From positions 1-64,000 of the forward strand of contig NZ_QJSW01000012.1 of NCBI RefSeq assembly GCF_003217495.1: DNA of 64,000 nt, read 5' to 3'. The notes beneath the pieces are model-generated. The model had not been told where the DNA came from and searched no databases. It saw only the letters and a program-made list of their open reading frames with translations. Positions 1-8,600 of this stretch are shown in pieces; the first letter of the stretch is position 1; every line of letters starts with the position of its first letter. Source of the DNA: Paenibacillus barcinonensis (GTDB lineage Bacteria > Bacillota > Bacilli > Paenibacillales > Paenibacillaceae). A program made the position numbers and the translations under genes.

Positions 1-154
1 AATAAGCAAGCTAATGAGCGTAAGTTTCGTTTCGAATCTAGTTTTCAGAGAACAACACTCTGAACGAAGTGAAAATCGGTACATCACCGAGTGTGTGTAT
101 GATTTTCAGTTCTCTAATGGATATGGAAAGAAGATAAACTTCGATCCAATCGCG
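1..154 (+). other. rRNA operon spacer before 5S rRNA
   Basis: Sequence directly upstream of the 5S gene. It carries two similar blocks near 43-54 and 105-116 (each containing TTTTCAG followed by a short AGAGAAC/TTCTC stretch), typical of processing stems around mature rRNAs. I do not recognise the 3' end of 23S rRNA here, so the 23S gene probably ends just before the window. Apparent reading frames across this stretch are not genes. Confidence 0.55.
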
Positions 155-271
155 TTTGGTGGCGATGGCGGAGGGGTTCCACACGTACCCATCCCGAACA
201 CGACCGTTAAGCCCTCTAGCGCCGATGGTACTTGGACCGCAGGGTCCTGGGAGAGTAGGACGCCGCCAAGC
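155..271 (+). rRNA. rrf: 5S ribosomal RNA
   Basis: The sequence has the conserved 5S features in order: a 5' strand TTTGGTGGCGATGGCGG, the loop region CCCATCCCGAACACG, and a 3' strand ending CGCCGCCAAGC that pairs with the 5' end to close helix I. The length of about 117 nt is right for a Firmicute 5S rRNA. It is the last gene of an rRNA operon whose 16S and 23S genes lie to the left of the window; two intrinsic terminators follow directly. The exact ends may differ by one to three bases. Confidence 0.93.
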
Positions 272-275
272 AAAG

Positions 276-316
276 AACCACTGCCGATGATATTCGGTGG
301 TGGTTTTTATTTTTTT
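276..316 (+). terminator. rRNA operon terminator 1
   Basis: A 12-bp stem (276-287 with 294-305, two G-T pairs, loop TGATAT) is followed by a T-rich run. It sits five bases after the 5S rRNA and ends the rRNA operon. Confidence 0.85.
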
Positions 317-340
317 GAAAAGCGAATCTGGCTTGCCCTG

Positions 341-370
341 AACAGCACATTACTAATGTGCTGTTTTTTT
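341..370 (+). terminator. rRNA operon terminator 2
   Basis: A perfect 10-bp stem, AACAGCACAT at 341-350 with ATGTGCTGTT at 356-365, is followed by a run of T. Tandem terminators are usual after rRNA operons and would also insulate the fabH promoter. Confidence 0.85.
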
Positions 371-416
371 GTTGTAAGCTGGCCTGCCATAAATGTAATA
401 CAGTTCTTTTTAAAAA

Positions 417-449
417 TTAGTACCAAGTACTAAGACTTAGTGCTATAAT
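417..449 (+). promoter_or_regulatory. fabH promoter with FapR-type operator
   Basis: TTAGTACCAAGTACTAA at 417-433 is a 17-bp palindrome that agrees with the FapR operator known from Bacillus (TTAGTACC...TAA type). It is followed by an extended -10 element, TG at 441-442 and TATAAT at 444-449. The operator lies where the -35 region would be, so a bound repressor would block RNA polymerase. FapR is the malonyl-CoA-responsive repressor of fatty acid synthesis genes in Bacillus, so the site fits fabH. The fapR gene itself is not in the window. Confidence 0.8.
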
Positions 450-479
450 AAGAAAAAAACGAATGAGGTGATCTCTGTT

Positions 480-1478
480 ATGAATCATCAATCTATGGCA
501 ACAATAACGGCAATGGGTACGTATGTACCGGATCGAATCCTGAATAATGCAGATTTAGAGAAATTGGTCGATACGAGTGACGAATGGATTGTGCAACGAA
601 CAGGTATGAGAGAACGTCGGATTGCGGCAGAGCACCAGTTTGTATCCGATTTGGCTACGGAAGCTGTGAAGGACATGGTGCGTCGTTATAAGGTTGATAT
701 CACTGATGTAGATATGATTCTTTTTGCTACGAGTACACCAGAGTATTCCTTTCCAAGCTCGGCTTCCCGCCTTCAGGCTAATCTGGGTATTCCGAACACA
801 GGAGTCCTTGATCTAAACGCAGCTTGTGCTGGCTTCACCTATGGTATGCAGCTGGCTGACAGTCTGGTGACCAGTGGCATGTCCCGAAAAGTGCTGGTCA
901 TCGGGGCGGAGACCCTATCCAAAATAACGGATTATACCGATCGTACAACCTGTGTGCTGTTTGGAGATGGAGCTGGTGCTTTTCTGGTGGAGCGTGCTTC
1001 GGGTCAGGGGGATTTTAAGTCCATCGTTTCAGGTACTCAAGGAGAGGGCGGAATGCATTTATACAAAAGTGGACTTTCTACAGAGATGAATGGTCAGCCT
1101 TTGAATGCAGAGGGCAAGCTGGTGCAGAACGGAAGAGAGGTTTATAAGTGGGCAGTACGGATGGTCCCGGAGCAATTAGCTGAGCTTATTAAAAGAGCGG
1201 ATATGTCAGCTGAACAGATCGACTGGTTTGTTCCACACAGTGCAAACATGCGTATGATTGAAGCGATGTGTGAGCGAGGTCCAGTTCCTCTGGAGCGTAC
1301 ACTTACGAGTATGGAGTATCGCGGGAATACATCTGCCGCCTCGATTCCACTTGCACTGCAGATCGCAGTAGATGAAGGGAAGCTAAAGCACGGGCAGAAC
1401 GTTGCGTTGTTTGGTTTTGGAGGCGGGCTGACGTATTCGGGGCTGGTTGTTCGATGGGGCGTGCCGGACTTTGAATAA
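480..1478 (+). CDS. fabH: 3-oxoacyl-ACP synthase III (FabH)
   Basis: Starts fatty acid synthesis by condensing a short acyl-CoA with malonyl-ACP. The 332-residue product has the family length. Visible catalytic residues are Cys116 in NAACAGFTYG, the histidine in VPHSANMRMIEA and the asparagine in YRGNTSAAS; the C-terminus has the glycine-rich GFGGGLTYSG loop. The ATG at 480 is preferred over the in-frame GTG at 468 because GAGGTGA at 466-472 overlaps that GTG and is well spaced from the ATG. The gene stands alone after the rRNA operon, behind a FapR-type operator. Whether this copy prefers acetyl-CoA or branched primers cannot be read from the sequence. Confidence 0.93.
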   Translation: MNHQSMATITAMGTYVPDRILNNADLEKLVDTSDEWIVQRTGMRERRIAAEHQFVSDLATEAVKDMVRRYKVDITDVDMILFATSTPEYSFPSSASRLQANLGIPNTGVLDLNAACAGFTYGMQLADSLVTSGMSRKVLVIGAETLSKITDYTDRTTCVLFGDGAGAFLVERASGQGDFKSIVSGTQGEGGMHLYKSGLSTEMNGQPLNAEGKLVQNGREVYKWAVRMVPEQLAELIKRADMSAEQIDWFVPHSANMRMIEAMCERGPVPLERTLTSMEYRGNTSAASIPLALQIAVDEGKLKHGQNVALFGFGGGLTYSGLVVRWGVPDFE

Positions 1479-1581
1479 TTTTAGGAAACGTAACTGATAG
1501 CACTATGCATCTGTTATCGTTATTCAGATTCATCTGGAAAAATACATGATTACAGGCTTCACTAACAGCCTGCATGAATAT

Positions 1582-1626
1582 AAAAGTACACCCGCCCGCA
1601 AAGATGCGGAAGGGTGTACTTTTTGA
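1582..1626. terminator. Bidirectional terminator between fabH and amidase
   Basis: AAAAGTACACCC at 1582-1593 pairs perfectly with GGGTGTACTTTT at 1612-1623, with T runs on both strands. It serves fabH from the left and the convergent amidase gene from the right. Confidence 0.85.
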
Positions 1627-1695
1627 TTAAAACTGTGCACAAGTCAGATAAAAAGATACAGATGATTTCATTCCATCAGCGATTGGTAATCAATC

Positions 1696-3633
1696 CTAAG
1701 GCGTTAGCTTCGGTGCATGACGGTGGTGAGTGCCTTGCTCGTAGCTGTAGGCCAGCTTGATTAACGTACCTTCGTCAAAGGCGCGGCCCAGGAATTCCAT
1801 GCCTACAGGCAAGCCATCCGTTGTGAATCCGGCTGGCACCGTAATGGCCGGGAAGCCGGAGAACGGGCTCAGACGGTTGTTGGCGCCGGAGGTTTGACCT
1901 TTGCCGATCACGCTAGCGGCTTGTGTCGATGTAGGGTAGATGATCGCATCGAGATGATTGTCTGCCATCACTTTCAACAAGGAATCACGAGTGATTTGGG
2001 TACGCTTCAGAACGATATCTTTGTATTCTGTCGTTTCCAACGTATCACGGGCATCCCGTGCCTTCATGGCTTGCTCCTGAGTTTTATCAAACTGACCGGA
2101 TGCAATAATTTCGGACAGACTGTGATATGGCGCTTTGTCACCCAGAGAATCCAGGTAATCATTCAATTGGAATTTGAATTCATAGCCGCTAAGGCTTGGA
2201 TATTTGTTGATTTCCGCAAAGTTTGGAATGGAAATCGGTACGGCAGTTGCCCCAAGGGACTTGAGCTCCTCGACAGCGGCGTTGATGACATCAGCAACGG
2301 CTTTTTCTTCCGCTTTGGTGCTTGGAATGAGTTCGGGAGCTACACCAATCCGGGCACCCTTGAGTCCGTTCACATCCAGGAAATCGGTGTAACTGGATGG
2401 AATTTTGCCTACAGCATAAGCGGTGGCAACATCCTTTTTGTCATAACCAACGGTAGCATCCAGCATAATCGCTGCATCAGTCACGGTACGAGCCATCGGT
2501 CCGCCAACGTCCTGAGTAAGTGCGAGAGGGATGATGCCTTCACGGCTGGACAGGCCAATCGTTGGACGAATGCCGACGAGACTGTTAAAGCTGGACGGGA
2601 TGCGGATGGAGCCGCCTGTATCGGTACCCATACCAGCCGCCGCAAAGTTTGCAGCAATCGCGGCGCCTGTTCCGCCGCTAGATCCACCTGGATAATGGTC
2701 GAGAGCATACGGGTTCAACGTTTGTCCACCGAGTGAACTGGAGGTTGTAATGCCAAAAGCAAACTCGTGAAGGTTCGTTTTGCCTAAAATAATAGCCCCC
2801 GCTGCCTTCAGCTTCTTCACCTGCTCCGCGTCATGCGCCGGGATGGAGTCCTTGAGGCAGATACAGCCCGCAGTGGTTGGCATATCTTTGGTATCGAAAT
2901 TGTCCTTCACCAGAACCGGAATACCGTGAAGGGGTCCACGAGGTCCTTGAGCTGCACGCTCTTCATCCAGTTGCTCCGCAATTTTGAGTGCGTCCGGGTT
3001 CAGGTTCAGGACAGCATTAAGACTTACGCCTTTATCATCGTATTTGGAGATACGATCCAGATAATGCTGTACCAGCTCTTTGGAGGTCAGCTTGCCTTGA
3101 GCCATGGCGTTTTGCATATCCATGATCGTGGCTTCCTCGAGCACAAACGGTTTTATGTAGTTATAAACGCGATCCTTCAAAATGGAGATGTCGCTCGCTG
3201 TAAGCACAGCGTTCGGCAGGAAAAGAGAGTCCGTGTAGCCTTTCATCAGTCCGGCGGCATTCAGGGCACCGACGGCACCTGCATATTCGGACTGATCCGG
3301 CACATCCTTAAAGGATTCCGGGGCAGCGTCCAGCTTGAGCCATTGCTGCAAGGCGAGTGCAGCATCTTTGCGTGATAGTTTCGCTCCGGAGAGCTTGTCC
3401 ATGGTGAATGGCACACCTGCAAGTGTAGCGGCTTCTTCCATGGCCTGAACGAAGGCTGCGGCACTAACTGGCGCTTTCCCTGCAAGGGCGGCGACAGTTG
3501 AGGTTTGGCTTGCAGGAGTTGCTGCGGCGGCGAAAGCCGAAGGTACAGCAGTTCCTCCCCACGATGCGGCAACCATTGTTCCCGCGAGTAATAAGGCACC
3601 GCCTTTTTTCAATACAGATCCATGATAAGTCAT
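1696..3633 (-). CDS. Secreted amidase-signature hydrolase with SLH-like segment
   Basis: A 645-residue protein with a signal peptide (Lys-rich start, hydrophobic stretch, AFAAA-type cleavage region near residue 35). Residues about 80-165 hold a region with SLH-like phrases (FKDVPDQSEYAGAVGALNAAG, then MKGYTDSLFLPNA), which in Firmicutes can bind cell-wall polymers. The rest is an amidase-signature domain with the Ser-cisSer-Lys triad: Lys in VLVKDNFD, the GGSSGGTGAA loop, and TDTGGSIRIPSS. Members cleave carboxamides; the substrate is unknown. The start at 3633 is chosen over upstream frames because GGAAGGGAG lies 9 bases before it and the signal peptide then begins properly. Confidence 0.85.
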   Translation of the reverse strand: MTYHGSVLKKGGALLLAGTMVAASWGGTAVPSAFAAAATPASQTSTVAALAGKAPVSAAAFVQAMEEAATLAGVPFTMDKLSGAKLSRKDAALALQQWLKLDAAPESFKDVPDQSEYAGAVGALNAAGLMKGYTDSLFLPNAVLTASDISILKDRVYNYIKPFVLEEATIMDMQNAMAQGKLTSKELVQHYLDRISKYDDKGVSLNAVLNLNPDALKIAEQLDEERAAQGPRGPLHGIPVLVKDNFDTKDMPTTAGCICLKDSIPAHDAEQVKKLKAAGAIILGKTNLHEFAFGITTSSSLGGQTLNPYALDHYPGGSSGGTGAAIAANFAAAGMGTDTGGSIRIPSSFNSLVGIRPTIGLSSREGIIPLALTQDVGGPMARTVTDAAIMLDATVGYDKKDVATAYAVGKIPSSYTDFLDVNGLKGARIGVAPELIPSTKAEEKAVADVINAAVEELKSLGATAVPISIPNFAEINKYPSLSGYEFKFQLNDYLDSLGDKAPYHSLSEIIASGQFDKTQEQAMKARDARDTLETTEYKDIVLKRTQITRDSLLKVMADNHLDAIIYPTSTQAASVIGKGQTSGANNRLSPFSGFPAITVPAGFTTDGLPVGMEFLGRAFDEGTLIKLAYSYEQGTHHRHAPKLTP

Positions 3634-4055
3634 GCATCCACGCTCCCTTCCTGTGTCTGAGATGATGTGTGTGTAAGCAATCTCTTGTATATGCTTTTGC
3701 ACATCTTATATTTATGTCATGTAATCTTACAATGTTAATATTTATCCGAAAAAACGCATACATATTGATTTTATGTTATTTTATCTCACATTTACTCTTT
3801 GTTTCGTTAAAGTGGAGAAAATTGAATATAACCTGAAAATGAAGTCCATACGATAATATATGACGTAGATATGACATATAATGTTTGTAATCAGGGCACT
3901 ACAAAGGTGCATACAACTGGAATGCTGGCCGAAGAAAGATATGAGTTGCTGAAACATGCTTCCGTTTGAAATGATATAATAGACAGATCGTTCACCGCAG
4001 ATGATTAAAGTTTGGCAAAGATTTTGACGTTTGGATAGAAAGGAAGAGATACAAC
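3634..4055. promoter_or_regulatory. Divergent intergenic region with topB promoter
   Basis: About 420 bases between the divergent amidase and topB genes. An extended -10 element (TG at 3972-3973, TATAAT at 3975-3980) with no good -35 box lies about 75 bases before topB. On the other strand a weak TTGTAA/TATAAG pair near 3700-3735 could serve the amidase. I see no gene in this stretch. Confidence 0.5.
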
Positions 4056-6185
4056 GTGAAGACATTGGTACTCGCAGAGAAGCCCTCCGTAGCACGGGAG
4101 ATTGCCCGGGTGATGGGTGCGCGTGATAAACATAAAAGTTATATGGAAGGTCCGAAATACATCGTAACGTGGGCGCTGGGGCATTTGGTGGGCCTGGCAG
4201 AGCCGGAGGATTATGATAAGAAATATGCCACCTGGAATCTGGAGGATTTGCCGATTTTGCCTGAGCGAACGAAGCTGAAGGTGCTCCGCGAAACGAACCA
4301 CCAATACAAGGCGGTACAGCAGCTGATGAAACGTCAGGATGTAGGCGAGCTTGTTGTTGCAACCGATGCGGCCCGTGAGGGGGAACTGCTGGCAAGGTGG
4401 ATTATGCAGATGGCTCAGTGGAAAAAACCGTTCAAACGTCTCTGGATATCATCCCAGACCGATAAAGCGATCAAGGACGGATTCGCCTCGCTGAAGCCAG
4501 GCAGCCAATTCGATCGTCTGTATGAATCCGCACGCTGTCGTGCTGAGGCTGACTGGATGATTGGCCTTAATGTGACACGTGCACTCACGGTGCGTTTTAA
4601 TGCGCAATTGTCGGCAGGCCGTGTACAGACGCCAACACTTGGTATGATTATGGATCGTGAGAATGAAATTAACGGCTTCCGCTCGCAGGAATACGAGACG
4701 TTAACCGCAGATTTTGGGGAATTTCAGGCCGTGTGGCGGGCAGCTGGCGGGGATTCCAGAATCTTCGACAAGCCGGACATGCAGCAGCTGAAGCAGCGTG
4801 TGGAAGGACGCAAGGGTACGATTGCCCAGGTGAAAAAAAGCGAGAAGGTCGAGCCGCATCCACTGGCATATGACTTGACCGAGCTGCAGCGGGACGCGAA
4901 CCGTAAACACGGCTTCTCCGCCAAACAGACCTCTAACGTGTTACAGCGTCTGTATGAGCAGCATAAGCTTGTGACCTATCCGCGTACAGACAGCCGTTAT
5001 CTGACTTCTGATATGACTGGAACGCTGAAAGAACGGCTGGAGAGTGTCGCAGTGGGACCTTATGCATCTCTGGCTCGTCCGCTGCTGCGTAAAAACTTGA
5101 ACATTACGAAGCGAATTGTCGATGACAGCAAAGTAACGGATCACCATGCAATTATTCCAACCGAGCAAACGGTGCTCTTGAATCAGCTAAGTCCAGAGGA
5201 GCGCAAATTATATGATCTGATCGTACGCCGTTTCATCAGCTTGTTCTATCCGGCAGCCAAGTACGATTCCGTAGCCGTTATGGTACAGGTAGGACAGGAC
5301 TCCTTCCATGTGAAGGGCACAACGGTTAAGGACAGCGGCTGGCGTGAGGTATATGGCGGTGATTATACGGATGATGATGATGACCGTGCAGATGACGCTG
5401 GTGACCATGAGCGTGCACTGTTGCCGGACTTGCAACAAGGTCAGTCGGTTACACTACAGCGCTGCCATATCAAGAGTGGACGCACAATGCCGCCAAAGCG
5501 GTATACCGAAGCGGCTTTGCTATCCCAGATGGAAAAGCACGGACTGGGTACACCGGCAACACGCGCGGATATCATCGAGAAGCTGGTTAGCTCGGATACG
5601 ATTGATCGTCAGGGCAACAGCCTGCATCCAACCGGTAAAGGGAAACAATTGATTGAGCTTGCTGCACCACAGCTGCGCACACCAGAGCTGACGGCCCGCT
5701 GGGAGGCTGAACTGGAGCGTATCGCGCGTGGACAAGGTAAACCTGGCCCGTTCCTGGATGGTATTCGTTCTATGGCGAAGGAACTGGTATCTACCGTGAA
5801 AAGCAGTAAAGCCGAATACAAGCCGCACAATGTAACCAACAGCCACTGCCCGGACTGTAATGCCAAGCTGCTAGAGAAGAAGGGGAAGCGCGGCAAGTTC
5901 CTCGTATGTCCTACAGAGGACTGCGGGTATCGTCGTTCCAATGAGAAGCGGATGTCCAACCGCCGCTGCGCACAGTGTCACAAAAAGATGGAGATCAAGG
6001 AAGGTAAAGCGGGTCTATATGTGCAGTGTCTGCCATGCGGCATTACCGAAACGCTGGATAAAGACAAGCAGCATGTGAACAAGCGTGAGCAGCAAAAGCT
6101 GGTGCAACAATATGCCAAGCAGGAATCCATCGGCTCCAATCTGGGAGACTTGCTGAAGGCAGCTATGGAGAAACAAGGGAAATAG
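4056..6185 (+). CDS. topB: DNA topoisomerase III
   Basis: Type IA topoisomerase of 709 residues that relaxes and decatenates DNA by passing strands through a single-strand break. The N-terminus is a Toprim domain (VLAEKPSVAREIA, then ATDAAREGELLARWI). The active-site tyrosine is about residue 308, in VTYPRTDSRYL. The C-terminus carries two zinc-finger-like cysteine clusters (CPDCNAKL...CPTEDCGYRR and CAQCHKKM...CLPC) that bind DNA. The GTG start follows GGAAGAGA with normal spacing. An acidic stretch of aspartates near residues 435-447 is an unusual insertion. It is monocistronic as far as can be seen. Confidence 0.95.
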   Translation: MKTLVLAEKPSVAREIARVMGARDKHKSYMEGPKYIVTWALGHLVGLAEPEDYDKKYATWNLEDLPILPERTKLKVLRETNHQYKAVQQLMKRQDVGELVVATDAAREGELLARWIMQMAQWKKPFKRLWISSQTDKAIKDGFASLKPGSQFDRLYESARCRAEADWMIGLNVTRALTVRFNAQLSAGRVQTPTLGMIMDRENEINGFRSQEYETLTADFGEFQAVWRAAGGDSRIFDKPDMQQLKQRVEGRKGTIAQVKKSEKVEPHPLAYDLTELQRDANRKHGFSAKQTSNVLQRLYEQHKLVTYPRTDSRYLTSDMTGTLKERLESVAVGPYASLARPLLRKNLNITKRIVDDSKVTDHHAIIPTEQTVLLNQLSPEERKLYDLIVRRFISLFYPAAKYDSVAVMVQVGQDSFHVKGTTVKDSGWREVYGGDYTDDDDDRADDAGDHERALLPDLQQGQSVTLQRCHIKSGRTMPPKRYTEAALLSQMEKHGLGTPATRADIIEKLVSSDTIDRQGNSLHPTGKGKQLIELAAPQLRTPELTARWEAELERIARGQGKPGPFLDGIRSMAKELVSTVKSSKAEYKPHNVTNSHCPDCNAKLLEKKGKRGKFLVCPTEDCGYRRSNEKRMSNRRCAQCHKKMEIKEGKAGLYVQCLPCGITETLDKDKQHVNKREQQKLVQQYAKQESIGSNLGDLLKAAMEKQGK

Positions 6186-6265
6186 ATGTGAGCCATATGC
6201 AGCAGAAGGTTTTTGAGAGGCTGAATTCAAATAGCCGTAGTTTATCCGTCTTTGCTTGCTTATGT

Positions 6266-6575
6266 TCAATAGTGCTTAACAACAAAGCGGTTACGGTACT
6301 CCTTAGGTGTGAAGCCTGTATGCGTGCGGAATACCTTGATGAAATAACTTTGATCGTGAAAATTCAACAACGAACAGATCTCACTCGGGCGATAATCTGA
6401 GAAAAAACAATGAGTGTCTTGGCCTCTTCAATTCGCTGCCTTTGGATAAAAATGCGAAGCGCCTCTCCAGTCTCTTCCTTGAATTTACGGGAAAGATAGG
6501 AGGGGCTTATTTGCAGATGTGCAGACAGTACAGCTAGACTCAGATCATCATAGATGGTGAGGCAGTGTTTGAATA
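6266..6575 (-). pseudogene. Remnant of an AraC-family regulator (C-terminal DNA-binding part)
   Basis: Reading leftwards, the frame gives an AraC first helix-turn-helix (LSLAVLSAHLQISPSYLSR, KFKEETGEALRIFIQRQRI, then EEAKTLIVF). Near 6400 the frame is lost by a change equivalent to two extra bases, and the second helix-turn-helix continues in another frame (SLLNFHDQSYFIKVFRTHTG, then FTPKEYRNRFVVKHY) to a stop at 6266-6268. The sensor part is missing: at about 6560 the sequence runs into a remnant of an unrelated gene on the other strand. The remnant is dead unless the frameshift is a sequencing error, and even then the protein would be truncated. Confidence 0.75.
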
Positions 6576-6833
6576 TATCAAGCAGCAGGACGCTGATGCA
6601 TGCAATGTATTTGATACGTACTGCACACAGATCGCGGTTCAGATTATGAATATGCAGTATATTTTGGACCGTGAAGTATTTGCCATTGGTGGGGGCATTA
6701 GTGCACAACCTATTGTGCTGGAGCGGATCCTCAGATTACAGCCTGTACGTTTGGTAATGATGCGAACCTGCAAGGAGCGCTATACCATTTCCTGAACAGT
6801 CGCGGGACTTTGATAGGGACCTCTACAACTTAA
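6556..6833 (+). pseudogene. Remnant of a ROK-family sugar kinase (C-terminal part)
   Basis: The frame from about 6556 reads EAVFEYIKQQ...NVFDTYCTQIAVQIMNMQYI and EVFAIGGGISAQPIVLERI, which is the C-terminal half of a ROK-family kinase/regulator. After about 6725 the family ending resumes in a different frame (FGNDANLQGALYHFLNSR) and stops at 6831-6833. The intervening residues are deleted and the N-terminal half is absent. It abuts the AraC remnant on the opposite strand, so both genes seem to have been cut by one deletion. Confidence 0.7.
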
Positions 6834-6907
6834 GCTTTAACAGGTCTCCTCCTTCGTATAAGATATCCTGTTTTCAGGCAACGTAAGCGGAGGAGGTGAG
6901 CCTTTAG

Positions 6908-7045
6908 ATGCCGCATAACAAACCGAAGAAACGTCATAATCAGCAGAACAAGGACAGTATCCGTGAAGAAAGCATTGCAGTAAGTCCCGAGAAAGCAGCT
7001 AAACGGGTGCCAAGTCTGAACGGTATTCCCAAACAGGAGTCATAG
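6908..7045 (+). CDS. Small basic protein, 45 residues
   Basis: A short frame with a near-perfect Shine-Dalgarno sequence AGGAGGTGA at 6891-6899, eight bases before ATG. The product is hydrophilic and rich in Lys, Asn and Gln at its start (MPHNKPKKRHNQQNK) and has no membrane segment. The base composition and size recall small spore or nucleic-acid-associated proteins of Bacilli, but I do not recognise a family. The ribosome binding site is the main support. Confidence 0.6.
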   Translation: MPHNKPKKRHNQQNKDSIREESIAVSPEKAAKRVPSLNGIPKQES

Positions 7046-7224
7046 TTGTTACGGCAGTAGCCGGGAGTAAGGAACGAAAGTAACCGAGGAGAGCACACCC
7101 GAGACATAAGCTGAAAATAGTTGTGCCCGTATTGCGGCTCTCTGCCCGCGTTGATCATCTGCCTGCCTTGGGATTATAATGGAGTCAGGGAGATGTCCCG
7201 GGACAGGGGGACCGCTAAACGTAT

Positions 7225-7488
7225 ATGCAGACCGGACTTATTGTATGGTTCATCTTTATTAATGTTGTGGCATATCTGGTGATGTCGGATGACAAGCGTC
7301 GCGCACAGCAGCGGCGAGACCGCACGCCTGAACGAACGTTGTTTTTGCTCGCTTTTATCGGCGGTGCATTGGGCGTCTGGATTGCGATGTATCGGAAAAG
7401 GCATAAAACGAAACATGTCAGCTTTACCCTGGGTATTCCGTTGCTCGTCTTTTTGAATGCAGTGTTGTATGGTTACTTTTTGCAATAG
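7225..7488 (+). CDS. DUF1294 small membrane protein
   Basis: An 87-residue protein with hydrophobic segments at the N-terminus (GLIVWFIFINVVAYLVM), in the middle (LLAFIGGALGVWIAM) and at the C-terminus. The middle part with GGALGVWIAMYRKRHKTKH is the DUF1294 signature: a glycine-rich membrane turn followed by a basic, histidine-containing loop. The function of the family is unknown. No strong ribosome binding site is visible: GGGGGACCG lies about 15 bases upstream, so the start is less certain than the frame. Confidence 0.8.
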   Translation: MQTGLIVWFIFINVVAYLVMSDDKRRAQQRRDRTPERTLFLLAFIGGALGVWIAMYRKRHKTKHVSFTLGIPLLVFLNAVLYGYFLQ

Positions 7489-7704
7489 TGATGTCAATGT
7501 CCTTAGGCTGCTTTATCCGTAAAACGATTGTCTGCTCAGGGGATGCGCTATCGGTTTATTGTGTAAATTATTTCATAACAAATTGGTTCATTTGCACCCA
7601 TGAAGGGTTAAGAGGTTACATGGTTTCCGATCTATGACGGAGTTCGATGTCAGACCGAGGCTTGCTTCGGATTTCTACATATATAAGGAAGGGACGGGAT
7701 TAAC

Positions 7705-8139
7705 ATGTTATTTTCCAAAATTTTAGTGGCGTATGATGGATCAAAAGCTTCGAATAAGGCTCTGGATCGTGCGATTGAGCTTGCGAAGGCATCGCCGGAG
7801 GCTGTACTGGATGTCATTCATGCGTTTGACTTTCCGCGTGTCTTTATCGGAGAAGGGCTTGCACCACTCCCGCCTTCACTCAATAACGATTATTACAATC
7901 TGGCTGTGCAAACGACGGATGAAGCCAAAGAACGGGTTCAGGCTGCTGGTGTTACGGCAAATGTGGATCTGATTCAAGGTGCACCCGCCGAGGTGCTGCT
8001 GGATTATGCCAAAGAGAACGGGTCGGATATTATTGTAATTGGTTCGCGCGGTTTGGGCGGAATCCGCGAGTTTGTACTGGGCAGTGTCAGCCACAATGTG
8101 GTACAGCACGCTCAGGTGCCTGTGTTGATCGTGAAATAA
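7705..8139 (+). CDS. Universal stress protein (UspA family)
   Basis: A 144-residue cytoplasmic protein of the single-domain Usp fold. It opens with ILVAYDGSKASNKALDRAIEL and ends with the nucleotide-binding motif GSRGLGGIREFVLGSVSHNV plus VPVLIVK, which matches the ATP-binding Usp consensus G-2x-G-9x-G-S/T. Such proteins act in stress survival; the exact target is unknown. A ribosome binding site GGAAGGGA precedes ATG. It stands alone with its own terminator. Confidence 0.93.
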   Translation: MLFSKILVAYDGSKASNKALDRAIELAKASPEAVLDVIHAFDFPRVFIGEGLAPLPPSLNNDYYNLAVQTTDEAKERVQAAGVTANVDLIQGAPAEVLLDYAKENGSDIIVIGSRGLGGIREFVLGSVSHNVVQHAQVPVLIVK

Positions 8140-8169
8140 AGCGGAATGTGCTGCATTCTCGCAAGTAAC

Positions 8170-8214
8170 AAGCCGGTTGCCTTCAATGGATTGAGGAGGA
8201 GCCGGCTTTTTCCT
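8170..8214 (+). terminator. Terminator after the universal stress gene
   Basis: Outer stem AAGCCGG at 8170-8176 with CCGGCTT at 8202-8208, an inner TCAAT/ATTGA stem, then a T-rich tail. Confidence 0.8.
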
Positions 8215-8280
8215 TTTTTCGAAGTTGCTGGTGAGGCCGTTTTCACTGAAATTAGGAGTTTAATGTATGGGTGTGCTCTA

Positions 8281-8357
8281 ATTCCCGAACATTATATTTG
8301 TCAATATGTTAAATGTTCGTCTTTAAGTTGACATTCGCTGTAGGGGATTGTTAGAAT
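8281..8357 (+). promoter_or_regulatory. purE operon promoter with paired PurR boxes
   Basis: Two PurR boxes face each other: CCCGAACAT at 8284-8292 and ATGTTCG at 8313-8319, with exact 7-base inverted cores CGAACAT and ATGTTCG. In Bacillus, PurR binds such paired boxes upstream of pur genes and is released by PRPP. They are followed by TTGACA at 8328-8333 and TAGAAT at 8352-8357 (18-base spacing), so transcription should start near 8364. The boxes sit just upstream of the -35 element, the arrangement known for B. subtilis purE. Confidence 0.82.
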
Positions 8358-8451
8358 GTTAGATGTGTCGATCAGGTTAAAATAAGGTCGAGTAGGAACG
8401 AAAGCTGTATGATTATGGAACAAAGTAATGAAGCAGGATGGAATAGATATT

Positions 8452-8522
8452 TGCTCGTATAACGCCGGGAATAGGGCCCGGAAGTATCTACCCGGGAACC
8501 GTAAATTTCCGGACTACGAGGA
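8452..8522 (+). ncRNA. Purine (guanine-type) riboswitch aptamer
   Basis: Three-way junction of the purine riboswitch class. P1 is CTCGTA at 8454-8459 with TACGAG at 8515-8520; P2 is CCGGG/CCCGG at 8465-8469 and 8477-8481; P3 is closed around the conserved GTAAATTTCC segment at 8501-8510. The junction keeps AGTATCTACC at 8483-8492. The specificity base equivalent to position 74 is C8514 (in GGACTACG), so the ligand should be guanine or hypoxanthine, not adenine. It lies in the leader of the purine operon, so ligand binding would shut the operon down. Confidence 0.92.
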
Positions 8523-8600
8523 GATACGGCTGAGAGTCGCATGGATCAAATGCGGACAGCAAGCCCCTTTGGCATGCCCAAATGAGGGATACGTATTTCT

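Noticed and set aside
14..433. Reading frame of 139 codons across the start of the window
   Set aside because: It runs through the 5S rRNA gene and two terminators; no ribosome binding site.
7551..7585. FNR/Rex-like site before the universal stress gene (TTGTGTAAATTATTTCATAACAA)
   Set aside because: Half-sites are imperfect and the spacing is wrong for both regulators.
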